Below are positions 26,030 through 35,027 of a stretch of DNA of 64,000 nt, one piece after another (positions within the stretch are counted from its first letter, which is position 1; each line of letters starts with the position of its first letter). The translations under genes were made by a program, and so were the position numbers. This DNA is from Gammaproteobacteria bacterium (GTDB lineage Bacteria; Pseudomonadota; Gammaproteobacteria; Burkholderiales; Nitrosomonadaceae), in contig CP054180.1 in assembly GCA_015709635.1 (NCBI GenBank), positions 2,666,001 to 2,730,000 on the forward strand. The letters are read 5' to 3'. The notes below the pieces were generated by a model. The model made no database searches. It was given only the letters and a program-made list of their open reading frames with translations, and had not been told where the DNA came from.

Positions 26030-27121
26030 TTATTTACCACCTCCTCGCGAAATATTGTTCATACCTGACGATTCCTGAGCCTGGCCTTTTTCTATGGCAC
26101 TGCGCAAAGCATCCGTCCCTGCACTTCTTGCTGCCGTCAGACGATTTGCTGCCAGTGTGCCGCCATATGACGCAACGGCTGCCACTGTGCCTGCCGCTGC
26201 CATAAAACCACCGGCGCCATAACTACCAATTCCGACAGTCGAACCTATGCTACTACCCGTTATAATGCCAGCCAGCAACAGCGGCAATCTGGAAATCAAC
26301 ACAAAAAATGCAATCGTAAAAATCAGCATGACCGCCAGTTCTTCATAATTCAGAACATTCTTACCCATTTTGGCGTAAAAACTGGATAACAGATCACTGC
26401 CAATACCAACGATCAGGAGCATCACAAATAGCTGAATACCAACACCCAGAACTGTTTTAAAGTAGTTTATGGCGATATCGGATGTCCAGCGTGCGCCGCC
26501 AAAGCCTAGAAAGAATATTCCTGCATACATGAGGATCCATCCTGATATCAGCAAGAGCAGCATGTTGACCGCAATTACTGCCAGAATAATTAAAATAATC
26601 AACGAAATGACAAAACCCATCAGACTATCCATAGGTTGCATGAATGTCAGATTATTCGTCGCCTGGTTCCAGATTAAGACACCTGTATCCATAATACTGG
26701 AATGACTGGCACCACCCGGCATGCCAGCTGCGCTTCTACCTAATTCTTCTAACGATAGAATAATAGTACCGGCAATATTGTGGCCTGACACGGCATTGGT
26801 GAGTAACCAGAAATAAAGTCCTGTAAAGATAATAAAACGCGTGAATTCGGCAAAGAAATCACCAATATCAGCTTTACGCAACAACATCATGCCGAATGTC
26901 CACACCATGGAAATCAATACCAACGTCCAGAACAAACGCTCAGCTGCAGATTGGATAATGCTCTGCCATGATTTAACCTTATTACCAAATTTTTGAATAA
27001 CCTGATCCAGTACGCTTTGATTAGTCGCCGGATCAATATAAGAAAGTTCTGCGTATGCGCCAGCAGAAAAACACATCAGAAATAACATAATCAAAATAGT
27101 GTATGGATTCATTCTGTGCAT
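26030..27121 (-). CDS. trbL: TrbL inner-membrane channel protein (VirB6-like)
   Basis: This polytopic 363-aa protein has a signal-like start (MHRMNPYTILIMLFLMCFSA), a periplasmic stretch, then about six membrane segments, for example LFWTLVLISMVWTFGMMLL and FVISLIILIILAVIAVNMLL. A glycine/alanine-rich cytoplasmic tail follows, as in TrbL/VirB6 proteins that build the inner-membrane part of the T4SS channel. I place the start at the ATG at 27121 because GGAG lies 8 nt upstream; ATGs at 27127 and 27142 are alternatives. It lies between the TrbK-like lipoprotein and TrbN. Confidence 0.8.
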   Translation of the reverse strand: MHRMNPYTILIMLFLMCFSAGAYAELSYIDPATNQSVLDQVIQKFGNKVKSWQSIIQSAAERLFWTLVLISMVWTFGMMLLRKADIGDFFAEFTRFIIFTGLYFWLLTNAVSGHNIAGTIILSLEELGRSAAGMPGGASHSSIMDTGVLIWNQATNNLTFMQPMDSLMGFVISLIILIILAVIAVNMLLLLISGWILMYAGIFFLGFGGARWTSDIAINYFKTVLGVGIQLFVMLLIVGIGSDLLSSFYAKMGKNVLNYEELAVMLIFTIAFFVLISRLPLLLAGIITGSSIGSTVGIGSYGAGGFMAAAGTVAAVASYGGTLAANRLTAARSAGTDALRSAIEKGQAQESSGMNNISRGGGK

Positions 27122-27167
27122 TTGCATATCTCCTTCATACAATTATGCCCACGAGCATATTGCTACT

Positions 27168-27344
27168 CTACTCATCAAAACCTTCAGCATCCTTAATGGA
27201 CCAATTTTTTCTTTCCGGCATTTCACTTAATTCTTTCTTAGGCTCCTTCAATTCAAGCTTGCCATCGCCATCCTTATAACAGCCTGACAACAGCAACAAA
27301 GACAATGAACAGATAACTGCAATAATCAAATGACCTTTTTTCAT
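27168..27344 (-). CDS. trbK: TrbK-like small lipoprotein (entry exclusion)
   Basis: This 58-aa ORF has a lipobox LLLLSGC with the lipidated cysteine at residue 22, then a short charged tail ending KNWSIKDAEGFDE. Its place between trbJ and trbL and its lipoprotein nature match TrbK, the entry-exclusion protein of IncP plasmids. Sequence similarity to RP4 TrbK cannot be judged here. The start has an RBS (AGGAGAT) 7 nt upstream. The NWS-[VI]-[RK]-DA segment also ends the TrbJ protein encoded just upstream. Confidence 0.6.
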   Translation of the reverse strand: MKKGHLIIAVICSLSLLLLSGCYKDGDGKLELKEPKKELSEMPERKNWSIKDAEGFDE

Positions 27345-27367
27345 CGGTATCTCCTTGGGTTAGTGTT

Positions 27368-28168
27368 TCAAAAGGCATCCCTGACAGACCAGTTTCTACC
27401 CACTGGCAGTATTTCAGGACTCAATCGCTTGGTTGCTGCTTCACGCGCAGCCTGCTGCATAGCCTTTTGATCTACCTCGGCCTGACTAAGCGTATTGGCG
27501 GCATTGTGCTGAGCAATCAGCATCTGGCGCATTTGCAGCAACTGGTTTGACTGATACGCTGCTAACTGATTGGCATATTGCAGGGCCTCCATTTGTCCTT
27601 GAGCGGATTCGGTCTTTTGTTGTAAGACTTGCAGGTGAGCAGCATCCACTGGAATCTGATTCTGATGTTCGCTTAAACCGCGCAGGAGCGAATCATTGGC
27701 ATTCTTTTGTGCATCGGTGCTGGTATTTTGTCCTTCCTTCAGGAGTTTCCAGGCGCCTTCATTGCATTTTTCCTGCAAACTAAAGCAAGGGGAACTGCGA
27801 TAATATTCAACATTGCGAAACCGCTGCATATAACCATCCAGTCCGCCATACTGCTGTTCATAATAGCGTATGGTATTGGTCAAATTGATGAGCTTGTTCA
27901 TCGCATACTCCACTTTCGCCCAGACATAAGCAGGAGGCGCCACGGTATTTCGGATCATGTTCTCATATTGCTGCAATTGCGTCTGATACTGCTCTATTTG
28001 CTTTTGGGTCTGCTCTATCGCTTCAAGCGCAGTAATTGTGGTTTGTTTGATATTCGCAACATCAATGACCGCCATTCCCCCGGCACTGATACTCGATGAA
28101 TAACCAACATTACCGATTACGAGCAGGATTGATATCAACTGAGAGACTATATTTTTACTGTTTGTCAT
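27368..28168 (-). CDS. trbJ: TrbJ, T4SS pilus-associated protein (VirB5-like)
   Basis: This is a 266-aa exported protein. A signal peptide (MTNSKNIVSQLISILLVIGN, SISAGG) is followed by long helices rich in Gln and Leu (ALEAIEQTQKQIEQYQTQLQ), typical of TrbJ/VirB5 minor pilus proteins. Two cysteines (SPCFSLQEKC) could form a disulfide. I take the ATG at 28168, with GGAG 8 nt upstream, over that at 28183. The C-terminus NWSVRDAF resembles the tail of the neighbouring lipoprotein. It lies 18 nt after trbI. Confidence 0.8.
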   Translation of the reverse strand: MTNSKNIVSQLISILLVIGNVGYSSSISAGGMAVIDVANIKQTTITALEAIEQTQKQIEQYQTQLQQYENMIRNTVAPPAYVWAKVEYAMNKLINLTNTIRYYEQQYGGLDGYMQRFRNVEYYRSSPCFSLQEKCNEGAWKLLKEGQNTSTDAQKNANDSLLRGLSEHQNQIPVDAAHLQVLQQKTESAQGQMEALQYANQLAAYQSNQLLQMRQMLIAQHNAANTLSQAEVDQKAMQQAAREAATKRLSPEILPVGRNWSVRDAF

Positions 28169-28186
28169 GTTCAAACACTCCATGCA

Positions 28187-29599
28187 TTAATAATCAAATG
28201 ATTGATACGGTTTAGAAAACTTCATGTCTCTGGTTACAATGATGTTAAAGCGATACCCCGGCCTGATTTCTAGTGTTGGTGAAATATTCAGGTTTTTCCG
28301 AATGAGATTGGCGGTCACCAACCCCAATTGCTGACCCAGCGATTGACTCATGATGCTGCCGGCATTTTGCCGCCCGAATGCACCCCCTGCATCACGCTGG
28401 CTATACGCAGCACCGGCCACAATCGCCGACATGATCAGGGCTGATCCGAAGATGCGGATATAGTGATTATTGACCAGATCCTTAAAGCCTGCGTAGCCCA
28501 CCCCGTCAGCACCCGGCATGGCACCGATATCCATGGTCTTGCCATCCGGAAAGATAATGCGTTGCCAGGCAACCAGCACACGTGCCTGACCAAATTCTAC
28601 TTCGCTGGAATAAGTACCCACCAATCTGGATCCTTGCGGAATCAAACGCCATTTGCCGATCGGTGAATCATAAATATGCTGGCTCACCTGCGCCATGATC
28701 TGCCCCGGCAGGCTGGAATTAATACCTGATATCAAGGTTGCCGGTATTACAAACCCTGTTTGCAAAACATAAGGCGATGCGGGCTTTTGGACTTCGCTAT
28801 TTAATTTCCAGCGTTCCTCGCCACTCGCTGAATCAAAGCGCGAGTAATCCTTATCCCGTGTACCAGTCTCGTCATCCAGCAATCGAGGAGCGCCATCGTC
28901 CATGAATTCATCACTTCTACCCGCTCCCATTCCTCCCGCCACACCCGTTCCCCCATCCTGCCGTAACTGCGCCAGGCGCGCATGATAGGCAGCCGTTGGA
29001 TCTTCGCGCAGGTTTGCATCGATCTGTTGACGCACCGATGCCAATTTAGCCAACATTTCCTCACGTGTTTTAGGTGCACTGGCGTTGGCTAAATCCGGTG
29101 ATGATCCGGCACTTCTGGGTGCAATGACATTCACATTGGTTTTGGCCTTGATCGCTTCTTCCAGTTGCTGGCGTTTCAGCATGCGAATATGCGCAATATC
29201 AGCATGAAGCGATGGATCGGTAGTATCCATAGATGGCGGCAGAGGCGGCCGATCCAGATCCGATGGCCGTTCAATAATAATTCCCTGTAGGGGTGCTTTT
29301 TCGGTTAAATCAGGAGTTTTAGTCTGAGTTTTGGGTTCGATAATGCCGCCGATATAGTCTTTGGCAATCAGTGAGGCAAAGGAATTGCTTGACTGAGTGT
29401 CATGATTACCATCAAAATCGTATTGACCGCGCTCAGCTGCACGATTCATGGCGACAATCATCATAAGCAACATGAATATCAACATGATCGCGCCAAAAAT
29501 AACAATCGGAAGGTTATTGACGCGCCGCACCCCGACACTTTTGGTAACTACATCCGGGGATGAATCAGGCGACAGGAGTTTAGAATTGGTTGACATCAC
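28187..29599 (-). CDS. trbI: TrbI, T4SS core-complex protein (VirB10-like)
   Basis: This 470-aa protein has one membrane helix near residues 31-50 (LPIVIFGAIMLIFMLLMMIV), a proline- and Q/R-rich periplasmic linker, and the VirB10/TrbI beta-barrel domain at about 260-465 (VIPATLISGINSSLPGQIMA; WRLIPQGSRLVGTYSSEV; GMPGADG-like loop). It spans both membranes and gates the outer-membrane pore with TrbG and TrbH. Gene order and length agree with RP4. It lies 10 nt after trbH. Confidence 0.85.
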   Translation of the reverse strand: MMSTNSKLLSPDSSPDVVTKSVGVRRVNNLPIVIFGAIMLIFMLLMMIVAMNRAAERGQYDFDGNHDTQSSNSFASLIAKDYIGGIIEPKTQTKTPDLTEKAPLQGIIIERPSDLDRPPLPPSMDTTDPSLHADIAHIRMLKRQQLEEAIKAKTNVNVIAPRSAGSSPDLANASAPKTREEMLAKLASVRQQIDANLREDPTAAYHARLAQLRQDGGTGVAGGMGAGRSDEFMDDGAPRLLDDETGTRDKDYSRFDSASGEERWKLNSEVQKPASPYVLQTGFVIPATLISGINSSLPGQIMAQVSQHIYDSPIGKWRLIPQGSRLVGTYSSEVEFGQARVLVAWQRIIFPDGKTMDIGAMPGADGVGYAGFKDLVNNHYIRIFGSALIMSAIVAGAAYSQRDAGGAFGRQNAGSIMSQSLGQQLGLVTANLIRKNLNISPTLEIRPGYRFNIIVTRDMKFSKPYQSFDY

Positions 29600-29609
29600 C
29601 TTTCCCCCC

Positions 29610-30098
29610 TTATTCTTTTCTCACCCAAAGACCGGCAGGGTGAATACTGTCGGCCTGCACACTAAATGCACGCGACAAGCGCATATCGTCAATCATGAGT
29701 TTGACATGATATAAATCGCTCGACTGATCAACAACGTAACTCAAGGCTAAGCCTTTTTGCGGTTCAATATCAGGTTGATTCGGCGCAGCAAAGATTTGTT
29801 GCTGAATTGATTGCTGAGTCGCTTCCTGAACTGCAAACCCTGTCAGTCTCAGGTTTTCGATCAAGGCATGACCAAACGGGTCATTAACCATATGGCGCAA
29901 ATTAAACTGCGTATTAGCCGCCGGATACAGCCGCACTATTTGGGCTGTTACGTCATCGGCCATGACTTTGCTGTATAGGGTTGAAGGATTTTGAATAAAA
30001 TTGCCATACGGTTGGCTTACACAACCATTCATTAGCAATAAAACCAGCATGAGGATAAAAATAGAGTTGGATGCGGTGATCATTTTATTCATCATCAA
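29610..30098 (-). CDS. trbH: TrbH-like outer-membrane lipoprotein
   Basis: This 162-aa lipoprotein has a signal sequence ending LLLMNGC (lipidated cysteine near residue 26). RP4 TrbH is also a lipoprotein of about this size lying between trbG and trbI, and it plays the VirB7-like role of anchoring the outer-membrane complex. The mature part is mixed alpha/beta without recognisable motifs. It overlaps trbG by 4 nt, indicating translational coupling. Confidence 0.7.
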   Translation of the reverse strand: MMMNKMITASNSIFILMLVLLLMNGCVSQPYGNFIQNPSTLYSKVMADDVTAQIVRLYPAANTQFNLRHMVNDPFGHALIENLRLTGFAVQEATQQSIQQQIFAAPNQPDIEPQKGLALSYVVDQSSDLYHVKLMIDDMRLSRAFSVQADSIHPAGLWVRKE

Positions 30099-31003
30099 TT
30101 CCCCCGCGTAATCGTCACCCGGCTTTGATTGCCGCCCACTCCCGCAATCAGAATCGCACGATCAAACACGGTATCTACGATATAGCGATCGCCCTGCAAA
30201 CGGTAATTCACCATAACCGTTTCATCCTCGCTAAAAATGCCGCCTTCTTTGTTCAGTAGCAGCAAAGTCGGTGCTTCCGTTTGCGCCATGATGGCAGGCA
30301 TTTGTATGATGGTTTTCTGACCGTCGTTATAAACACGCAGCGGTTTCCAAGCGGCATCCCCAGACACTGCATACGCAAAATCCAGATTGCCCAGATATTC
30401 CCCGGTTTCAGAAATGGTGCGCGATTTCCTGATTCCCATCGTATGGCTTTCTTTATCTCTAATCGCATCCCATTTAATCAGCGCATCTTCCGGATAAGTA
30501 AAACTCACTCTCGGCATAAAATCGCGCCGGTGAGATCGCAGACGCATGTGATACGTGCGCCGGTTGGTCGTCACAACTAAGGATGTTTCAAGTCCCACAT
30601 CCAGTGGTTTCACAATCAGATGTTGCACTTCAGCAGAACCTTGACCGGTAACCGCGGGTTCTATTAGCCAGCGCGCCTGGTCGCCCAGGTGGATGGAATT
30701 AACCTGCTCACCCGGCTGCAATTCGATATCGCACACCTGTAATACTGCACAGACGATGCTGGGCTGCTGTGAGCCAAACAGAAAACGGATGGATCCATCC
30801 GGCCCTGCGACCGGCTTTGTGCCGGTGGGATTAACTGCCTGCCATTTCTTGGCCAGATCAATAGCTGCGCGTTCCTGTGGAGTGAGTTGCGGGTTCTTAT
30901 CGTTGAAATACGCTTCTGACAAGCCGTTGGCATAGCTTGGGGCAATCAGTCCAATGGACAGAATCAACGTGCTTAGCGTACTTAAAGAGAATAACGGTTT
31001 CAT
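30095..31003 (-). CDS. trbG: TrbG, T4SS outer-membrane core protein (VirB9-like)
   Basis: This 302-aa exported protein has a signal peptide (LSTLSTLILSIGLIAPSYAN) and the two VirB9/CagX beta domains. The N-terminal part includes RFLFGSQQPSIVCAVLQVCD and the linker RRDFMPRVSFTYPEDA. The C-terminal domain has the conserved PLRVYNDGQKTIIQMP and NYRLQGDRYIVDTVFDRA with the G-x-G-GNQ end. It forms the outer ring with TrbI and TrbH. It lies 14 nt after trbF. Confidence 0.85.
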   Translation of the reverse strand: MKPLFSLSTLSTLILSIGLIAPSYANGLSEAYFNDKNPQLTPQERAAIDLAKKWQAVNPTGTKPVAGPDGSIRFLFGSQQPSIVCAVLQVCDIELQPGEQVNSIHLGDQARWLIEPAVTGQGSAEVQHLIVKPLDVGLETSLVVTTNRRTYHMRLRSHRRDFMPRVSFTYPEDALIKWDAIRDKESHTMGIRKSRTISETGEYLGNLDFAYAVSGDAAWKPLRVYNDGQKTIIQMPAIMAQTEAPTLLLLNKEGGIFSEDETVMVNYRLQGDRYIVDTVFDRAILIAGVGGNQSRVTITRGN

Positions 31004-31017
31004 GATGAGTGACCCCT

Positions 31018-31782
31018 TTATGTTTGTTTCGACCAGGAGAAATCCTGGATATAAATACCCAGCGGGTTATTTCGGATCTGTTCTTCCGTCGTGCTTTGCG
31101 TGGTCGGCTTGTTATAGATCCTGAGCAAAGCACGCATCTTGAAAGGCGGTTCGGTTAAGTGCCCTTGACGGTCATAGACTTTCTCCAGCCAATCGACCTG
31201 CCAGGTCTCAGGTGATTGCGGGATCACCGATATGATTTCAACATTAACCGTTTGGGTTTCAGCACGTTTGAAAGGACTGCTGGCCTCACTGCTATTGAAC
31301 CATTCGTTAGCTTTTGCTGTTGCGGGATCGTTATTGGATAACATGGCATACGCACGAAAGATAGCGCGCCGCTGCAAGGCGATATCCGGTGTCACCATGC
31401 GCAAATCATTAATAAACGATGCCACGGATGCATGCACTACGCGCTGATCGGCCACCGCAGCGATATCCGCACGCGAAACCGCGATGGCTTCACCCAGTTT
31501 ATTGACCTGCACGACATAGGGGATGAATTTGGATTGGCTGCCGATGACAATCACACCCCCCATTCCTGCCAGCGCAATCAACAAACAAAGCAGTGCTAGC
31601 ATTTGCCACATAGTGCGCGAAGCAATTACTTCCCGCATGTGATCATTCCAGGTGCGCCGTGCTGACAGATAGGGGTTCTCATTTTCACCGCAGCGGCGAC
31701 CGCCTTCCATCACACCGTCATTAACACGCACAGTTTCATCCGCACCCGGCTTTAACTTGAATAGTTCGTTGATCATATTCAT
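31018..31782 (-). CDS. trbF: TrbF, T4SS inner-membrane protein (VirB8-like)
   Basis: This 254-aa protein has a cytoplasmic N-terminus, one membrane helix (MLALLCLLIALAGMGGVIVI, about residues 61-80) and a periplasmic NTF2-like VirB8 domain. That domain contains IADVAD-like and FINDLRMVTPD motifs, and ends PLGIYIQDFSWSKQ. VirB8/TrbF nucleates assembly at the inner membrane. Its start overlaps the trbE stop by 4 nt. Length is normal. Confidence 0.85.
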   Translation of the reverse strand: MNMINELFKLKPGADETVRVNDGVMEGGRRCGENENPYLSARRTWNDHMREVIASRTMWQMLALLCLLIALAGMGGVIVIGSQSKFIPYVVQVNKLGEAIAVSRADIAAVADQRVVHASVASFINDLRMVTPDIALQRRAIFRAYAMLSNNDPATAKANEWFNSSEASSPFKRAETQTVNVEIISVIPQSPETWQVDWLEKVYDRQGHLTEPPFKMRALLRIYNKPTTQSTTEEQIRNNPLGIYIQDFSWSKQT

Positions 31783-34316
31783 GCGGCAACTCCATAATCA
31801 GATAACGTTAACCCTTTGATTGCCAGCCACTCACTAACCCAACCGTCACCATACTTGTCACACAGGTTTTTAATCGTGGCGATTGATTCCTTATCCGTAG
31901 ATCCTATAAGCGCCAGCGCCAATGGGCCAAGCGCCAGGTCGTAGAGCCGCCTGCCGTTCTCGGACACGGTGTAGTATTGCTGTTTGGGAATGGCAGAAGC
32001 TAAGATCTCAATCTGTCGTGAATTGAGGCCCATGCGCCGGTAGAGTGCTGAGGCTTCCTCATCACGCGCAAACACATTGGGCAAAAATATCTTGGTGGCG
32101 GTGGATTCAACAATGACATCGAGAATCCCGCTGTTGGCCGCATCGGACAGGCTTTGCGTCGCCATCAACACTAAACAGTTATTCTTGCGCATGACCTTGA
32201 GCCATTCGCGGATCTTTGCGCGAAATACCGGATGACCCAACATCAACCAGGCTTCGTCCAAAATGATGGCGGAAGGTTGCCCATGCAGGCTGCGCTCAAT
32301 GCGCCGAAACAGGTACAGCAAAGTTGGCAGTGCGTATTTATCACCGAGATTCATCAATTCTTCGATCTCGAACGTGGTAAAGGTCGAGAGATTCAATCCA
32401 TCGGCTTCAGCATCGAGTAAGTGCCCCATCATGCCATCGATGGTGTATTGCCGAAGACACTCGCGAATACCTTCATCCTGGATCGTCACTGACAAGTCCG
32501 ATAAGGTTTTTGATCCGCTTTGATGCATGTTAGTAATGGCCTGACTGATTTCGTTACGCTGTAAAGGTGTTACGGTGATGCCATTGAGTTCTACCATCAA
32601 ACAAATCCACTCCAGCGCCCAGGCACGGTCACCCTTGGTTTGTAAAAACTGTAATGGACAGAAAGACAGCGATTCATCATCCCCTGCTACCGTGAAATGC
32701 TGGCCATCCACTGCCTTTGTGAGTGGATACATCGATAGCCCTTTATCAAAGCAATAAATCGACATACCCTGATAACGCCGCAATTGCGCGGCAATCAGTG
32801 CCAGGTGCGTGGATTTACCAGCTCCGGTCGGTCCGAACATAAAAGTGTGGCCCAGATCGCGCACGTGCAGATTCAACCGGAAAGGGGTTGCTCCTTGTGT
32901 CACACAGTGCATTAATGGTGGTGAATTAGGTGGATACATCGGGCACGGTGCGGATTCCTTGCCGGTCCAGATGGTATTGACCGGCAACAGATCAGCCAGA
33001 TTCATGGTGTTGATGAGCGGTCTGCGCACATTCTCGACACCATGGCCGGGCAGGCTTCCCAGATAAGCATCCATGGTGTTAATCGTCTCAACCCGTGCGG
33101 CAAATCCCAAATGGTTGATGGCTTTCTCAACCTTGCGCCCGGCTTCTTCCAATGCTGCCCGATCTTCCATCATCAGCACAACCACGCTGGTATAGTAGCC
33201 TTGACCTACAAAACCGCTGTTGGTCTCTGCAATGGCTGACTGCGCATCTTCAGTCATATTCAGCGCGTCTTCATCAATGTTGCTACTTTGTAGGTTAAAC
33301 ACCTGGTCAAAGAAGCCACGGATTTTTTGTTTCCAGCGTCTGCGGAATTTTTCCAGATGGTTGACTGCTTCATGCGCATCCATAAAGATGAATCGCGATG
33401 ACCAGCGGTATACACCCGGCAATTCAGAGAGCAGATTTAACATGCCAGGGGAGGATTCGAGCGGAAAACCCTCAATCGAGACCACTTGAACAAAATTGCG
33501 GCCAATTTTAGGTACGACCCCACCCCACATTTCCTGACCGCCGAGCAAGGTATCCAGATACATCGGATTGGCAGGTAACACCATCGGATGATCCAGGCCA
33601 GTCACACATAACTGCAGCCACTGCAAGAAATCATCATGCGTGATGGTGGTACTGTCCTCATTGACCAGCTTGCGGCTTTTTAAGCGTGACAAATGAAATA
33701 CGCTGGATAATCGGGATTCAAAGTTGGCACATTCGCGCTGGAAATATTCCAGCAAACCTTGTGTTCTGGCTTTTTGGTCGGGTGCTTGGGCTTCATCGTC
33801 AAACATCAGCTCAACGAATTTGCGCTGTGCCAGCATTGGCGGTAAGTACGTCAGTGATACGATAAAACAGCTCTCGTACATTGTACCGATACGCTCGAAC
33901 AGATTGCGCCGCTCCTCGTCAATGGCAGCGGTCACAGGGTCAGGATAATTGGAGTGCGCTTTGTCTGAATAACCTTGCGCAGGTTTTCGGATCGCATCCA
34001 CATGAATCATCCAACCATTGCCTAAGCGTGATAATGCTTGGTTAATGCGGAATGACACGCGCTCACGCTCAATCTCGGTACTGCTGGCCGTATCATCGCC
34101 ACAAAATACCCAGGCAGCCATCAATGAACCGTTCTTGCCGACAATGACGCCATCTTCCACGACCGCTGCATACACCAGCAGATCGGAAAAGCCCATTGCT
34201 TTGGATCGATGTTGATCCAGTCTTAATTCTTTATCTGCATCACGGATACGGATAAACAGTATCAAGAGCAGTGCAGCTCCTGAGATTGCAATGAGAATAG
34301 AAATGGCGGCAATCAT
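31779..34316 (-). CDS. trbE: TrbE, T4SS ATPase (VirB4/CagE family)
   Basis: This 845-aa ATPase has a short N-terminal membrane helix, the CagE/TrbE/VirB N-domain (GKNGSLMAAWVFCGDD; FFQREC-like segment), and a C-terminal RecA fold with Walker A GPTGAGKSTHL (about residues 493-503) and Walker B SAIILDEAWLMLGHPVF. It energises channel assembly and pilin extraction. A 4-nt overlap with trbD upstream and trbF downstream fits one operon. No frameshift or missing motif is seen. Confidence 0.9.
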   Translation of the reverse strand: MIAAISILIAISGAALLLILFIRIRDADKELRLDQHRSKAMGFSDLLVYAAVVEDGVIVGKNGSLMAAWVFCGDDTASSTEIERERVSFRINQALSRLGNGWMIHVDAIRKPAQGYSDKAHSNYPDPVTAAIDEERRNLFERIGTMYESCFIVSLTYLPPMLAQRKFVELMFDDEAQAPDQKARTQGLLEYFQRECANFESRLSSVFHLSRLKSRKLVNEDSTTITHDDFLQWLQLCVTGLDHPMVLPANPMYLDTLLGGQEMWGGVVPKIGRNFVQVVSIEGFPLESSPGMLNLLSELPGVYRWSSRFIFMDAHEAVNHLEKFRRRWKQKIRGFFDQVFNLQSSNIDEDALNMTEDAQSAIAETNSGFVGQGYYTSVVVLMMEDRAALEEAGRKVEKAINHLGFAARVETINTMDAYLGSLPGHGVENVRRPLINTMNLADLLPVNTIWTGKESAPCPMYPPNSPPLMHCVTQGATPFRLNLHVRDLGHTFMFGPTGAGKSTHLALIAAQLRRYQGMSIYCFDKGLSMYPLTKAVDGQHFTVAGDDESLSFCPLQFLQTKGDRAWALEWICLMVELNGITVTPLQRNEISQAITNMHQSGSKTLSDLSVTIQDEGIRECLRQYTIDGMMGHLLDAEADGLNLSTFTTFEIEELMNLGDKYALPTLLYLFRRIERSLHGQPSAIILDEAWLMLGHPVFRAKIREWLKVMRKNNCLVLMATQSLSDAANSGILDVIVESTATKIFLPNVFARDEEASALYRRMGLNSRQIEILASAIPKQQYYTVSENGRRLYDLALGPLALALIGSTDKESIATIKNLCDKYGDGWVSEWLAIKGLTLSDYGVAA

Positions 34317-34624
34317 AGATGCTGTTTTTCCTGTGTGAGCGTATTGTCATAAAAAGGAGTGCTTCGCGCCGGATAGTATTTTTTGTATTGCATCTGACGT
34401 AAGTAAACATGACGCAGTTGCGGATCATTTTTAGCCATCAGTCGTAGTGCAAACAGTGCAAAAACCCATAGGGCTATACCGAAGAGCGTAGCCTTGATTT
34501 CCATCGCCACAAAAATGGATGTCGCTGCAATCAGGATGGAAAACATAACCAGTTCCCGGTCACCCCCCATAAACAGGTTAGGACGGTTACCCGATTGACG
34601 GATAGGTATTGTTCGCAAAGCCAT
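34313..34624 (-). CDS. trbD: TrbD, T4SS inner-membrane protein (VirB3-like)
   Basis: This 103-aa VirB3-family protein has the typical start (IPIRQSGNRPNLFMGGDREL) and two adjacent hydrophobic stretches (MFSILIAATSIFVAMEI and LFGIALWVFALFALRLMAKN). It then has the conserved DPQLRHVYLRQMQYKKYYPA tail. It partners TrbE at the inner membrane. It overlaps trbE by 4 nt and lies 10 nt after trbC. Confidence 0.85.
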   Translation of the reverse strand: MALRTIPIRQSGNRPNLFMGGDRELVMFSILIAATSIFVAMEIKATLFGIALWVFALFALRLMAKNDPQLRHVYLRQMQYKKYYPARSTPFYDNTLTQEKQHL

Positions 34625-34634
34625 AATCAGCCTC

Positions 34635-35006
34635 CTATTCTTGTGGATTTACGACTGATTCATGGATTTCACCCGGAATAACCGCGCCCTGAAATAGATT
34701 TGTCATGATGTTGTTGGCGCCGACGAGTAATGCCATCACCAGCACGATAAAAATCAAGGTGCGGAAAAACGCATTGAGTTCACCACCAAAGATCAGAATG
34801 CCGCCTGCAACCACAATACCTACAATGGACAAGGTAAAAGCAACCGGGCCGGTGACGGAGTTTCTGAGATTAACCAGCCAGGTTTCATAGGGAAGCGCAC
34901 CGCCCGCGCCAACAGCGGCTTGTGCGTTATCAACCGACAAGAAAAACAAAAGGAAAACGCATAAAGAAACAATGAAGAAGGGTGAAATTGAAGGCATCAT
35001 TTTCAT
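34635..35006 (-). CDS. trbC: TrbC, conjugative pilin (VirB2-like)
   Basis: This 123-aa prepilin has a signal peptide (ISPFFIVSLCVFLLFFLSVD, NAQA), a short polar segment (GGALPYETWLVNLRNSVTGP) and two membrane helices (VAFTLSIVGIVVAGGILIFG and FFRTLIFIVLVMALLVGA). This is the VirB2/TrbC plan. RP4 TrbC is cyclised after processing, which needs TraF; no TraF-like protease is in the window. It lies 21 nt after trbB. Confidence 0.85.
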   Translation of the reverse strand: MKMMPSISPFFIVSLCVFLLFFLSVDNAQAAVGAGGALPYETWLVNLRNSVTGPVAFTLSIVGIVVAGGILIFGGELNAFFRTLIFIVLVMALLVGANNIMTNLFQGAVIPGEIHESVVNPQE

Positions 35007-35027
35007 TGACTGACTCCTGTTATTTAT

